Shown in pieces: positions 53,965 through 63,464 of a stretch of DNA of 64,000 nucleotides (position 1 is the first letter of the stretch; every line of letters begins with the position of its first letter). A program made the translations under genes and the position numbers. The DNA is from Lysobacterales bacterium (GTDB taxonomy: Bacteria; Pseudomonadota; Gammaproteobacteria; Xanthomonadales; Marinicellaceae), in NCBI GenBank assembly GCA_026988115.1, contig JALSLV010000053.1, positions 1 to 64,000 on the forward strand, read 5' to 3'. A model generated the notes under the pieces. It was not told where the DNA came from. It made no database searches and worked only from the letters and a program-made list of their open reading frames with translations.

Positions 53965-56814
53965 TTACTCCGCATCGATGTTGGAACCACGTTGCCCATT
54001 AATGGCTTCGTGAACTAATTGTGTTTGTTGTTTGGCATGCGCTTTTGATGAACCCACAGCAGGAGAGGGCGAATGCGCTCGTCCAGCATAATGTAAGAAC
54101 TTATTGCCATGCTTGTGATTTTTAATGCAATATTTTAAATGGTGGCGAATTTGGAACCATGCACCTTGATTGATGGGTTCTTCTTGGCACCAGATGAAGA
54201 CATTGCAATTCTTATAATTGTCTATGTAATTAATTAATAGTTTACGTGGGAATGGATAGAGTTGTTCTATACGTAAAACAGCGACCTTTTCATTTGGGTT
54301 GGCTTCTAACTCATTGATTATGTCATAATATACTTTGCCCGAACATAAAATAACACGTTCGACTTTATCATTGTTTACACGTCTATCAGGAATAACATTT
54401 TGAAACTCTCCTTCCAACAATTGGGACTTATCGGATGCAGCGCCTTTGTATCGCAACAGGCTTTTGGGCGTCATGACTATCAAAGGTTTGCGCACTTTTC
54501 GTAACATTTGTCTGCGCAACATATGGAACATTTGAGCTGGGGTTGAAGGTATGCACACTTGCATGTTATTAACAGCACACAATTGCAAATAGCGTTCCAA
54601 ACGAGCTGATGAATGCTCAGGTCCCTGGCCCTCAAAACCATGAGGTAAGAACATAACCAACCCACAAAAACGCCCCCATTTGGCTTCGCCAGAGGAAATA
54701 AATTGATCAATAACAACTTGTGCGCCATTAGCAAAATCACCAAATTGTGCTTCCCATACAATCAAAGCGTTGGGTTCAGATGTTGCATAACCGTATTCAA
54801 AAGCCAAGACAGCCTCTTCAGATAAGACGGAATTAATGATAGAAATACGTGCTTTGCCTTTTTCTAAACTTTTAAGTGGCATATAGGATTCATCTTGAGT
54901 AACATTATGAATCACTGCATGGCGGTGGAAAAAAGTACCGCGTTGTGAATCTTGACCATCTATTCGAATTTGATAGCCGTCATTTAAGATGCTCGCATAA
55001 GCCATGGTTTCGGCAAAGCCCCAATCCATTTTCAATTCTCCATTCATCATTTTTACGCGGTCTTGGTAGATTTTTTTAATGCGGTTATGGGGTTTAAAAT
55101 GCTCAGGTATGGCGGTAATGGCTTTTGATAAATGTGTAAATTTTTCGGTATTTATCGTAGTATCAACTTTGTCAGACAAGTGTCCTCCAATATAAGGAGA
55201 CCAGTCTACATGGTATTCGTCTTTGACCATGGCTTTAGAGAGTTCAACAACAGGGCGACCTTCATCCAGTGAATCGCGGTAACCTTCGACTAAAATTTCT
55301 GCGTGCTCTTTAAATATGACTCCCTCAGCTATTAATTTGTCCGCATAAATTTGACGTGGAGACGGGTGTTTTTTAATTATCTTATACATAATAGGTTGAG
55401 TTGCAGAAGGCTCATCCGCTTCATTATGACCATGTTTGCGGTAACACACCAAATCAATTACCACATCTTTGTGAAACTTCTTTCGGAAATCTGCCGCTAT
55501 TTTGGTAATATAAGCAACCGCTTCGGGATCATCTCCATTAACATGAAAAATGGGTGCCTGCACCATTTTGGCAACTTCGGTACAATAACCAATAGTGTCT
55601 TGGTCTAAAGCATGAGTGGTAGTAAATCCAATTTGGTTGTTGATCACAATATGTATAGTTCCGCCAACGAAATATCCCTCATCTTGTGACATGTTAAACA
55701 ATTCCATGTTAACGCCTTGTCCTTCAATGGCGGCATCACCATGAATTAAGACGGGTAACACTTGCTTACCAAAAACGTCATTATTACGTCTGAATTGGCG
55801 TGCTTTAGCCGAGCCCAATACCACTGGGTTGATGATTTCTAAGTGAGATGGATTAAACGCTAATGCGACATGCACATCGCCCGCTTCGGTAGGTATGTCA
55901 GAGGAAAAGCCCATGTGGTATTTGACATCGCCAGAATTAACATTGTCGTATTCTTTATCATAAATACCATCAAATTCTTTGAATAAATCTTGAGCAGATT
56001 TGCCTAAAGTATTAACCAGAACATTCAAGCGTCCACGATGCGCCATACCGATAACAATCTCTTTAATGCCTTGTTTACCAGCATGTAAAATAAGTTCATA
56101 TAGCTGCGGAATGAGTGAATCGCCACCTTCAAGTGAAAAACGTTTTTGACCAACATATTTTGTGTGAAGGTAACGTTCCATGCCTTCTGCTTTAGTGAGC
56201 TCCTCCAATAAACGGTGTTTTTCATCTTCATCAGTAGGGAATTTATCTTGTACTGACTCAATGCGTTGTTGAATCCATTCGCGTTGTTCAATGTCATTAA
56301 TATGCATATACTCATAGCCAACATGTTTGGTGTAAGTATTTTTAAGTACAGCAATAATGTCTTTAAGTTTCATGCGATTATCTGCAACAAGAGACCCTGT
56401 TGAAAAGGTGGTTTCCATATCCGAATCGACTAAATTATGATAGCTGGGATCCAAATCAGCAACGACTGGGCGAGGGCGGTAATGTATTGGATCAACATCC
56501 GCTTGTTTGTGCCCTGCCACACGATAGGAGTTAATTAAACGCAGTACAGCCGCTTCTTTTTGCATGTCTTCGGCAGAATGAATTGCAGATTCTACCATGG
56601 GTGGCAACTGTGCTGCGGCTTCAAATTGTTCGAGGATAGGTAAATGACGTATATCTTTACCGGTGTTGTCAGTTAATTTATCAAAAACTGCTTGCAGTTC
56701 TTTTGATACGCTGTTTCTATCGACCAAATAATCATCATAAAATGATTCGAGCCAACTCGAATTAGTACCAAAAAATTGCGAAGACTGTTGTTGTGTTTTT
56801 ATCCAAGATGTCAC
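53965..56814 (-). CDS. sucA: 2-oxoglutarate dehydrogenase E1
   Basis: The 949-residue thiamine-diphosphate enzyme decarboxylates 2-oxoglutarate and hands the succinyl group to SucB. It begins at GTG. The N-terminal segment NSSWLESFYDDYLVDRNSV binds the E2 core. Other motifs are GMAHRGRLNVLVN, the ThDP-binding GDAAIEGQGV with ...NNQIGFTT, YRKHGHNEADEPSATQP, and LPHGFEGQGPEHSSARLERYLQ. Confidence 0.97.
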   Translation of the reverse strand: MTSWIKTQQQSSQFFGTNSSWLESFYDDYLVDRNSVSKELQAVFDKLTDNTGKDIRHLPILEQFEAAAQLPPMVESAIHSAEDMQKEAAVLRLINSYRVAGHKQADVDPIHYRPRPVVADLDPSYHNLVDSDMETTFSTGSLVADNRMKLKDIIAVLKNTYTKHVGYEYMHINDIEQREWIQQRIESVQDKFPTDEDEKHRLLEELTKAEGMERYLHTKYVGQKRFSLEGGDSLIPQLYELILHAGKQGIKEIVIGMAHRGRLNVLVNTLGKSAQDLFKEFDGIYDKEYDNVNSGDVKYHMGFSSDIPTEAGDVHVALAFNPSHLEIINPVVLGSAKARQFRRNNDVFGKQVLPVLIHGDAAIEGQGVNMELFNMSQDEGYFVGGTIHIVINNQIGFTTTHALDQDTIGYCTEVAKMVQAPIFHVNGDDPEAVAYITKIAADFRKKFHKDVVIDLVCYRKHGHNEADEPSATQPIMYKIIKKHPSPRQIYADKLIAEGVIFKEHAEILVEGYRDSLDEGRPVVELSKAMVKDEYHVDWSPYIGGHLSDKVDTTINTEKFTHLSKAITAIPEHFKPHNRIKKIYQDRVKMMNGELKMDWGFAETMAYASILNDGYQIRIDGQDSQRGTFFHRHAVIHNVTQDESYMPLKSLEKGKARISIINSVLSEEAVLAFEYGYATSEPNALIVWEAQFGDFANGAQVVIDQFISSGEAKWGRFCGLVMFLPHGFEGQGPEHSSARLERYLQLCAVNNMQVCIPSTPAQMFHMLRRQMLRKVRKPLIVMTPKSLLRYKGAASDKSQLLEGEFQNVIPDRRVNNDKVERVILCSGKVYYDIINELEANPNEKVAVLRIEQLYPFPRKLLINYIDNYKNCNVFIWCQEEPINQGAWFQIRHHLKYCIKNHKHGNKFLHYAGRAHSPSPAVGSSKAHAKQQTQLVHEAINGQRGSNIDAE

Positions 56815-56891
56815 TTTATTGCCCTGTTTACAGAAAAGTTTTCAAAAGGCTATTATAACGAAATAAAAGATAGGATTAATTAAAAAGAGAT

Positions 56892-58499
56892 TTAATTGCA
56901 AAAATAATCCGATAATTCATCAGAAAAATAAATAAGGGCATTTTTGATTGGCAATGGGATTCCACCACCATGTGCGCACAAAGAGCCTTGTTCTAAAGTG
57001 TTGAGTAAATCAGTGAATAATTCTGCATCAATTTTTTGTTTATTTTTGATGGTATTAAGGAGTAATTCTTCACCGCGTTTTGTGCCTAATCGACAAGGAA
57101 AGCATTTGCCACAACTTTCATAAGCAGCAAATTCAAATAGGTGGTGCAGGTATTTAATCATTGGAAAATCAACAGGAATGCCGACAACAGAAGCATGACC
57201 CAGTAAAAAGCCATTATTAGAAAAAGATTCAAAGTCTAGTTGTAAGTCACTGATTTTATTTGTTGGAATGATGCCACCTAGCGGGCCTCCAATTTGCAAT
57301 GCTTTAATGTCTTTTGCAAAACCACTGCCACATTGTTCAAAAACATCAAGTAATGTTCTACCCATTTCCACTTCATAAATGCCTGGATGAGTAAAACAGG
57401 AATCCAGTGAAATCAATTTGGTTCCTTTAGATTTATCTGTGCCAATTGCGTTATAAAATTTGCCTCCTTTTGTGGTGATGCTGTAGAGACAGGCTAAGGT
57501 TTCCACGTTGTTGACAACCGTGGGTTTATTAAAGAGTCCTTGTTGAGTCGGGAAGGGTGGACGCACACGAACTTCAGGTCGTTGACCTTCGATAGAATTA
57601 ATTAAAGCGGTTTCTTCACCACAAATATAAGCCCCTTGTGCTGAGATAATTTTAAATTTAAAGTCAAAATTTATTGATTCAATATAAGGGGCAAGTTGGT
57701 CTATGTTGTTTTTGATGGTTGCGATTGACTCAGGGTATTCTGCACGAATGTAAAGTATTCCATGGTCAGCACCGATTATATAAGCCGAAGCCAAAATGCC
57801 AAATAAAACCAAAAGAGGTTGTTGTTCTAATAAATACCGATCCGAATAAGCACCCGCATCGCCTTCATCGGCATTACAGATGATGTACTTTTGATTTGAT
57901 TCAGCATTCATTGCTGAATCCAGTTTAAAGCTTATGGGAAACCCTGCACCACCTCGACCTCGCAAACTGGATATTTTGAGCTCTCCAAGAATCTCATTTT
58001 TGCCTTTAGTCATTAAGGCGTCAAAAGCGTTTATAAATTGGTCAATACTAATGGCTTTTCCTGTCAAAATTGGCGTGCCTAAACTTCCAACCCTGTAATT
58101 ATCTTTTATGGTATTTTTATTATCCATGACAGCATTAATTTCAGCAGAATCCAACCCTGAATAATTGCGACCTTGGTAATGGAAAGCTGAGTTTTCATGG
58201 CAACGGCCCAAGCAAGTCATGTGTCCAATTTGGGATGAATCAAAATGTTGTTCTAAGTGTTGTGTTAATTGTTTTTGTGTGCCCGCACACAAACAAGCCG
58301 AACCATTGCAGACATATACTTTTTTATCTCTATTTTCTGCTTTTAGAAAATCGTAAAAACTCACTGCACCATTAACCGAAGCTTTGCCAATTAAAAATTC
58401 GCGGGCAATTGCCTCTGTGTCAGGATTACCTGCTAAATTTTCAAATAAATTATTTTCTAAACCGTGTCGTGCGGATAATTCGGATAGATTCTTTGACAT
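56892..58499 (-). CDS. NuoEF-type fusion, NAD-dependent formate dehydrogenase beta subunit-like
   Basis: The 535-residue protein fuses a thioredoxin-like 2Fe-2S domain (VCNGSACLCAG, TCLGRC) to a NuoF-like diaphorase. That part has GRGGAGFPISFK and CNADEGDAGAYSDRYLLEQQP (FMN and NAD), GAYICGEETALINSIEG and a 4Fe-4S site (SCGKCFPCR with a later SLCAHGG). The layout is that of FdsB/HoxF-like subunits, which pass electrons to NAD. No catalytic molybdenum subunit is nearby, but fdhD is divergent from it, supporting a formate dehydrogenase role. It lies just upstream of sucA. Confidence 0.85.
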   Translation of the reverse strand: MSKNLSELSARHGLENNLFENLAGNPDTEAIAREFLIGKASVNGAVSFYDFLKAENRDKKVYVCNGSACLCAGTQKQLTQHLEQHFDSSQIGHMTCLGRCHENSAFHYQGRNYSGLDSAEINAVMDNKNTIKDNYRVGSLGTPILTGKAISIDQFINAFDALMTKGKNEILGELKISSLRGRGGAGFPISFKLDSAMNAESNQKYIICNADEGDAGAYSDRYLLEQQPLLVLFGILASAYIIGADHGILYIRAEYPESIATIKNNIDQLAPYIESINFDFKFKIISAQGAYICGEETALINSIEGQRPEVRVRPPFPTQQGLFNKPTVVNNVETLACLYSITTKGGKFYNAIGTDKSKGTKLISLDSCFTHPGIYEVEMGRTLLDVFEQCGSGFAKDIKALQIGGPLGGIIPTNKISDLQLDFESFSNNGFLLGHASVVGIPVDFPMIKYLHHLFEFAAYESCGKCFPCRLGTKRGEELLLNTIKNKQKIDAELFTDLLNTLEQGSLCAHGGGIPLPIKNALIYFSDELSDYFCN

Positions 58500-58516
58500 T
58501 ATAAATATCTCATTTT

Positions 58517-59365
58517 ATGATAGTTAAAATTATACAGGAATACTCATTGAATCACAATAAAATACGATTGATCAATATTGTCAAATACAATAATGAATTA
58601 GTTATTTCAAGAGAAGATTCAATCGCCATTGAATCTCCATTAGAAATACGTCTTGGTTATCATAAGGGTAGTTTTCAAACCCTTGCTATTACCTTATGTT
58701 CACCTGATGAAATTGTAGATTTGGTTTATGGTCAATTATACAGTGAAGGCATTATCTCCCATTGCAGTGATGTATTGAGTATTCAGGTGTTTGATAATGA
58801 ACTGGGCTTGATTGCAGAGGTAATTCTTTTAAAATCAATAGATTATAATAAATACTTAAATAAACGTCACGGTATGATTCATGCCAGTTGTGGGATTTGC
58901 GGCAAAACTGAAATTGATGATTTACTAACCTTTCAATACACAAAAAACAAACAGCCAATTAAAAGCTTATCCACACACGAAATTTGCATGTTACCTGAAA
59001 AACTTTGCCAATCTCAGCTCGCCTTTAAAGAAACAGGTGGCGTGCATGCTTGTGCTTTGTTTGATAAAACAGGAGAGTTGTTGTTGCTTAAAGAAGATGT
59101 CGGGCGGCACAATGCTTTGGATAAATTAATTGGTCGAGCCTTGTTGCAAAAATTGTTGCCATTATCCAATAAAACGATACTGCTTAGTGGGCGAGTTAGC
59201 TTTGAATTAGTGCATAAAGCATTGATTTCGGGAGTTACAACTCTTGCTGCCATTGGCGCACCTTCGTCCTTAAGTATTGAGATTGCGCAGGCAAATAATT
59301 TACGGTTACTTGGTTTTGTGAAAAACACTGGTTTTAATGAATATTGCAATGGTAAAATAAGGTAA
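58517..59365 (+). CDS. fdhD: formate dehydrogenase accessory sulfurtransferase FdhD
   Basis: FdhD moves sulfur from IscS to the molybdenum cofactor of formate dehydrogenase. The 282-residue sequence has IESPLEIRLGYHKG, DLVYGQLYSEGII, the sulfur-carrying ASCGICGK (CxxC), TGGVHACALF and EDVGRHNALDKLIG. The gene is divergent from the NuoEF-type fusion with a very short gap. Its stop overlaps the start of the next gene. A catalytic formate dehydrogenase subunit must lie elsewhere. Confidence 0.94.
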   Translation: MIVKIIQEYSLNHNKIRLINIVKYNNELVISREDSIAIESPLEIRLGYHKGSFQTLAITLCSPDEIVDLVYGQLYSEGIISHCSDVLSIQVFDNELGLIAEVILLKSIDYNKYLNKRHGMIHASCGICGKTEIDDLLTFQYTKNKQPIKSLSTHEICMLPEKLCQSQLAFKETGGVHACALFDKTGELLLLKEDVGRHNALDKLIGRALLQKLLPLSNKTILLSGRVSFELVHKALISGVTTLAAIGAPSSLSIEIAQANNLRLLGFVKNTGFNEYCNGKIR

Positions 59366-59946
59366 TGAAATTACAAATTAAATTGATAGTTGTTTTACTG
59401 ATTGTAAGTGCTTGGGTTGATGCACAACCTCGTGTGCAACCTGATAACTGGGCTCAGCTCATTATTAATGCAGAATTGGAAAATTTTTACCGAGTTTCTG
59501 ACAAGCTTTACCGCAGTGAACAACCCGATAAGAAAGCCTTTAAAGAATTACAAAGCATGGGCATTATGCAAGTGCTAAATTTACGCAAGCACCTTACTGA
59601 CAGAGATGAAGGCAGAAATACCGCAATTAAACTTTATCACTTGCGTATGAGTGCTCGAAAGCTAACAGAATCTCAAGTATTTGATGCACTTAAAGTTATA
59701 AAAGAATCCCAAGGTCCAATTCTTATTCATTGCTGGCATGGTTCGGATAGAACTGGGGTTGTTGCAGCGGCTTATCGCATGGTTTTTCAGAATTGGACTG
59801 CTGCTCAAGCCATTGATGAGTTTAAAAATGGTGGTTTTGGTTATCATGAGTGGGCATTTCCTAATTTAGAAGAGCTGCTCAATCAGTTAAATGTAAAAAA
59901 AATACAAATGGCATTAGCTTTAAATCCAAAAAACACTCAGAAGTAA
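59365..59946 (+). CDS. exported dual-specificity/tyrosine phosphatase-like protein
   Basis: The 193-residue protein has a signal peptide (IVVLLIVSAWVDA). The phosphatase domain has YRSEQPDKKAFKELQSMGI, VLNLRKH and the catalytic P-loop HCWHGSDRTG (Cys-x5-Arg). It is probably periplasmic. Comparable proteins are annotated as dual-specificity phosphatases or phytase-like, and the substrate is not evident. It overlaps fdhD by one base and is followed by a membrane protein gene 7 bases on. Confidence 0.85.
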   Translation: MKLQIKLIVVLLIVSAWVDAQPRVQPDNWAQLIINAELENFYRVSDKLYRSEQPDKKAFKELQSMGIMQVLNLRKHLTDRDEGRNTAIKLYHLRMSARKLTESQVFDALKVIKESQGPILIHCWHGSDRTGVVAAAYRMVFQNWTAAQAIDEFKNGGFGYHEWAFPNLEELLNQLNVKKIQMALALNPKNTQK

Positions 59947-59953
59947 TAAAACT

Positions 59954-60631
59954 ATGTTTGAAAAAATAAAACAAAAAATACAACAATCCATTGAAAACGC
60001 TATCGATTTACAACAAAAAACACAAGCAAAATTAGCCGAACATTATAATGATGAAATCGCATCCAAAACCCAATGGTCAGCCTTAAAAAAAGGAGGGACA
60101 AACTTTAAAACACACAAGCTAGTTCAACAATCTTCAAGCGTGTTAAAATACCAATTATCAACTGGAGGTCTATTGTTTATCGGTGTATTTGGAGTGATTG
60201 GGGCAGGTGTTATGATTGCAGGATTATATGTGTTATTCACCACTTCTGAAATGTCGAGTTTATTTTTGGTGCTTTTTGGCTTAATTTTTTTTAGCGTTGC
60301 TGTTGTGATGTATTTGACTATGGGGAAAGCAATCTATTTAGATCGTTCAATCGGCATGATGTATAAGGGCAACAACCCGCCTAAACTTTCAGGAATGCAA
60401 GATGAAAATGATAACGTGTACCTTAACAATATCCATGCTGTTCAAATTATAAAAGAATACGTGCGCTCGAATAAAAGCAGTTATTACAGTTACGAAATAA
60501 ACTTAGTCATGAAAGACGCAACTCGGGTTAATGTTATTGATTTTGGCAATTATAAACAGATTAAAAAAGACGCTAAAATTATTTCACAATTTTTAGTTAA
60601 ACCCCTTTGGGATTCAGTTGAATTAAGTTAG
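59954..60631 (+). CDS. unknown membrane protein with two helices
   Basis: The 225-residue protein has an amphipathic, Gln- and Lys-rich N-terminus (KIKQKIQQSIENAIDLQQ). Two adjacent membrane helices follow (GGLLFIGVFGVIGAGVMIAG and LFLVLFGLIFFSVAVVMYL). The soluble C-terminal domain is beta-rich (YSYEINLVMKDATRVNVID). The layout resembles proteins that carry a PH-like or photosystem-assembly-type domain after two helices, but I cannot name the family. It is likely co-transcribed with the phosphatase gene. Confidence 0.75.
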   Translation: MFEKIKQKIQQSIENAIDLQQKTQAKLAEHYNDEIASKTQWSALKKGGTNFKTHKLVQQSSSVLKYQLSTGGLLFIGVFGVIGAGVMIAGLYVLFTTSEMSSLFLVLFGLIFFSVAVVMYLTMGKAIYLDRSIGMMYKGNNPPKLSGMQDENDNVYLNNIHAVQIIKEYVRSNKSSYYSYEINLVMKDATRVNVIDFGNYKQIKKDAKIISQFLVKPLWDSVELS

Positions 60632-60641
60632 GGTTAATCAA

Positions 60642-60959
60642 TTATTCAACTAGAACAATATAGCTTAAATAGATACCAAGTGGAAGCAAAACAAGGTAGA
60701 TATTAATTGCTTTTTGGTAGGATTTTTTTAAATTTTTATCTTCAATATTAACGCGCATGCTGTTAAGCCAAATTAATTCCATTATTTGTAAAAACACCAC
60801 TAATAAAATAAAAACAGTAGAAAATATACCGAGCAGATAGGCCCAATCTTCACCCTTGAAAAAATAGGCAATAGTTGCTGTAATAATGGCAATGATGATA
60901 AAAATCATTAAGGCTGCACGTAGCGGTGTAAAGGCTGTTTTTATTGTGTTATTTGACAT
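60642..60959 (-). CDS. small unknown membrane protein, three helices
   Basis: The 105-residue protein has three predicted membrane segments (ALMIFIIIAIITATIAYFF, LLGIFSTVFILLVVFLQIM, AINIYLVLLPLGIYLSYIV). There are no recognisable motifs and no cysteines. It is convergent with the preceding gene and 85 bases beyond the end of the ABC transporter gene on the same strand. Confidence 0.65.
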   Translation of the reverse strand: MSNNTIKTAFTPLRAALMIFIIIAIITATIAYFFKGEDWAYLLGIFSTVFILLVVFLQIMELIWLNSMRVNIEDKNLKKSYQKAINIYLVLLPLGIYLSYIVLVE

Positions 60960-61044
60960 ACAAGGGTTTTAGTTAGCTCATTAAAAGCGAATTTTAACAC
61001 AATGTGATACGGGAATTGTAGCGATGAGAATTAAATACTGAATT

Positions 61045-62820
61045 TTATATTTTGCCAGTCTGAATATGCCACAGTTTGTGGTAAATGCCTTTGTTTTTAA
61101 GTAATTCTTGATGAGTGCCGCTTTCAATAATTTGACCTTTTTCTAGAACATAAATGCAGTCGGCTTTGACGATTGTTGAAAGGCGGTGAGCAATGACCAA
61201 TAAGGTGCGATTTTTTGCAATGTGTTTCATGGAGCGTTGAATAGCCGCTTCTGTTTCGTTATCCACTGCTGAAGTGGCCTCATCTAAAATCAAAATTGCA
61301 GGGTTTTTTAAGATAGCGCGCGCCAAAGAAATACGTTGACGTTGCCCACCTGAAAGTTTCATGCCTCTTTCACCCACTAATGTTTCGTATGAGTTTGGTA
61401 GCTCATTTATGAATTCATCGGCTTCAGCCAGATGTGCCGCTTGTTTTATTTCGGCGAGAGTAGCGGCATCTTTACCGTAGGCGATGTTGTCTTTTATTGT
61501 GCCATCAAATAGAAAAATATCTTGTGAAACCAGTCCAATTGATTCTCTTAAGTTACTGATTTTAATCTTGTTTATATTTACATGTCCAATGGTGATTTCA
61601 CCATTTTTTGGACTGTAAAATCGCAGCAATAATTTCATTAAGGTGCTTTTACCTGAGCCAGTTTGACCAACAAAAGCAGTGACTTGGGATTTTTTAATAG
61701 TGAGATTAATAGAGGATAACACCTGTTGTGATTGTTTTGAATAGGAAAAATCGACACCTTTAAACTCAATATCCTGTGTCATGTCAGCAGAGAGTGTGTC
61801 TTTTTCATCTCGAATCTCAATAGGAGTTTCGAGCAAGTCCAGAATGCGACGTACCGATGCCATGGCGCGTTCGTACAAGTCCATTGTTACGGCTAATGAG
61901 GTAAAGGGCCATAATAAACGCTGGGTTAAAAAAACCAACATGCCATAAGAGCCAACGGTAATTACACCATCCAGTGCATCAAAACCTCCAATAATAAAGG
62001 TAGCAAGAAAACCCGTTAATATTGCCATACGAATAATAGGAGTAAAGGCAGCACTGACTTTTATGGCTTCTTTATTGGCATTTTGATAGTTTAAGCTTAA
62101 TTCTTCTAAGTTTTGCAGCTCTTGTGGTTCACGAGTAAAGCTTTTAATGGTCGCTATACCCATAATTTTATTACTAATTGCGGTGGCTAATATTCCCGTT
62201 TGTTTGCGCACTTCGGTATACCGAGGTTGTGCCTTTCTTTGGAAGAAAAAAGCACCAAATATAATCAATGGAATAGGTAAAAATGCAAATAGAGCAATTT
62301 TGGCAGAGATATAAAAGAAAACAGCACCCACACCAATAACCGAAACAATCACTTGAATAAAGTCATTGGCACCCACATTTAAAAACCGTTCTAGTTGGTT
62401 AACATCATCATTTAGTATGGAAGTTAGGTTGCCACTGGTTTGATTTTCAAAAAAAGACATATCCATTTGTTGCATGCGATTATAGGTATCTAGGCGCATT
62501 TTATGTTGTAGGTTTTGCGCTAAATTTCTCCATAAAAGTGTGTAAAAAAACTGAAACACCGATTCACCAAGCCAAATAACAAATGTTAGAACAGCTAGCA
62601 CAATCAATTGAGTCTTTTGTTCGGTATATCCAAAATAAGATAAAAATGATTCTTGTCCACTAACAACCACATCAATGGCAATACCAATAAGAATTTCGGG
62701 GGCAATATCAAAAAGTTTATTGATAACCGAACAAACACTTGCCAAAGTGATTTGTAAACGCATGCCTTTTGCGTATTTTAATAAACGAATAATTGGTTTG
62801 CTATTATTCATCAATTTCAA
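61045..62820 (-). CDS. ABC exporter, fused permease and ATPase (MsbA-like)
   Basis: The 591-residue protein is a half-transporter with six membrane helices in the first 320 residues. The nucleotide-binding domain has Walker A GQTGSGKST, the Q-loop region GLVSQDIFLFDGTI, signature LSGGQRQRISLARAI, Walker B AILILDEATSAVD and H-loop VIAHRLSTI. It works as a homodimer or with a partner in lipid, drug or peptide export. The substrate is not evident. An alternative start is the ATG at 62811. It overlaps the upstream DUF3301 gene by 17 bases. Confidence 0.92.
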   Translation of the reverse strand: MKLMNNSKPIIRLLKYAKGMRLQITLASVCSVINKLFDIAPEILIGIAIDVVVSGQESFLSYFGYTEQKTQLIVLAVLTFVIWLGESVFQFFYTLLWRNLAQNLQHKMRLDTYNRMQQMDMSFFENQTSGNLTSILNDDVNQLERFLNVGANDFIQVIVSVIGVGAVFFYISAKIALFAFLPIPLIIFGAFFFQRKAQPRYTEVRKQTGILATAISNKIMGIATIKSFTREPQELQNLEELSLNYQNANKEAIKVSAAFTPIIRMAILTGFLATFIIGGFDALDGVITVGSYGMLVFLTQRLLWPFTSLAVTMDLYERAMASVRRILDLLETPIEIRDEKDTLSADMTQDIEFKGVDFSYSKQSQQVLSSINLTIKKSQVTAFVGQTGSGKSTLMKLLLRFYSPKNGEITIGHVNINKIKISNLRESIGLVSQDIFLFDGTIKDNIAYGKDAATLAEIKQAAHLAEADEFINELPNSYETLVGERGMKLSGGQRQRISLARAILKNPAILILDEATSAVDNETEAAIQRSMKHIAKNRTLLVIAHRLSTIVKADCIYVLEKGQIIESGTHQELLKNKGIYHKLWHIQTGKI

Positions 62821-63121
62821 TGTGGTCAGGGTGAAAAAACTGGATACTCAGGACCTGATAACTTAATAACTCAATTTTGCCATCATAACGTTGAAAATCA
62901 GATTCATTGTATTCAAAAGCATAACTTCGATAAAACCCAAGCTTGCCATTGATTCGTTTTATTTTCATGGATTTCATTGCAATGGAGTCATCCAACAAAA
63001 CGCCATTGCGTTTTATGGTTTCACGTTTGGCGTAAGCTCGTGCGACATCTCTCGCTTTACTGTTTGTAGCGATGAAAAGGATAAATAAACCCGTTAACAG
63101 TAATAAAGGAATTTCAGTCAT
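62804..63121 (-). CDS. DUF3301 family membrane-anchored protein
   Basis: The 105-residue protein from the ATG at 63121 has one N-terminal helix (PLLLLTGLFILFIA). The DUF3301 pattern follows: ARDVARAYAKRETIKRNGVL, LLDDSIAMKSMKIKR, GKLGFYRSYAFEYNESDFQRYDGKI and SYQVLSIQF. Function is unknown. The open frame runs back to 63202, but those residues do not fit the family. It is coupled to the ABC exporter gene. Confidence 0.85.
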   Translation of the reverse strand: MTEIPLLLLTGLFILFIATNSKARDVARAYAKRETIKRNGVLLDDSIAMKSMKIKRINGKLGFYRSYAFEYNESDFQRYDGKIELLSYQVLSIQFFHPDHIEIDE

Positions 63122-63245
63122 AAATTGGTTGCAATTGCGGTAGAAATTTATAATATGGTAGGTCGCTTTAAAAATAAAGACTATTGGCTCATAATAAATC
63201 AAATAAATTCATAGAAATGTAACTTATAATCATTACATTTGGCTA

Positions 63246-63406
63246 GGAGCTTGTCCGAGAATAGGAGCCATAGCGAGGGAAAGGTAATTTGAGGCAAGTT
63301 TTTGCATGATTTGAGGAGAATAGTTGCCCTATTTGACAAGAATCAGGTGATAAATTGTCCAAATCCACCTTTTCCGCAGTAGGTTATCTATTCTCGGTCA
63401 AGCTCC
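63246..63406. mobile_element. MITE-like element, copy 2
   Basis: The 161-base element has inverted ends GGAGCTTGTCCGAGAATAG and CTATTCTCGGTCAAGCTCC. The interior shares GCGAGGGAAAG, ATTTGAGGAGAATAG, CTATTTGACAAGAAT and CTTTTCCGCAGTAG with the element at 44229-44387. No clear target duplication is visible. It lies between the DUF3301 gene and ppnN. Confidence 0.78.
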
Positions 63407-63464
63407 AAGTAAAAAAATAAATAAGAGGCTTTCATAGGGAAAGCTCTCAACAACAGGAGATTAC

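Noticed and set aside
54480-54761. Out-of-frame open stretch inside sucA
   Set aside because: It is fully contained in a strongly conserved sucA sequence and has no recognisable product.
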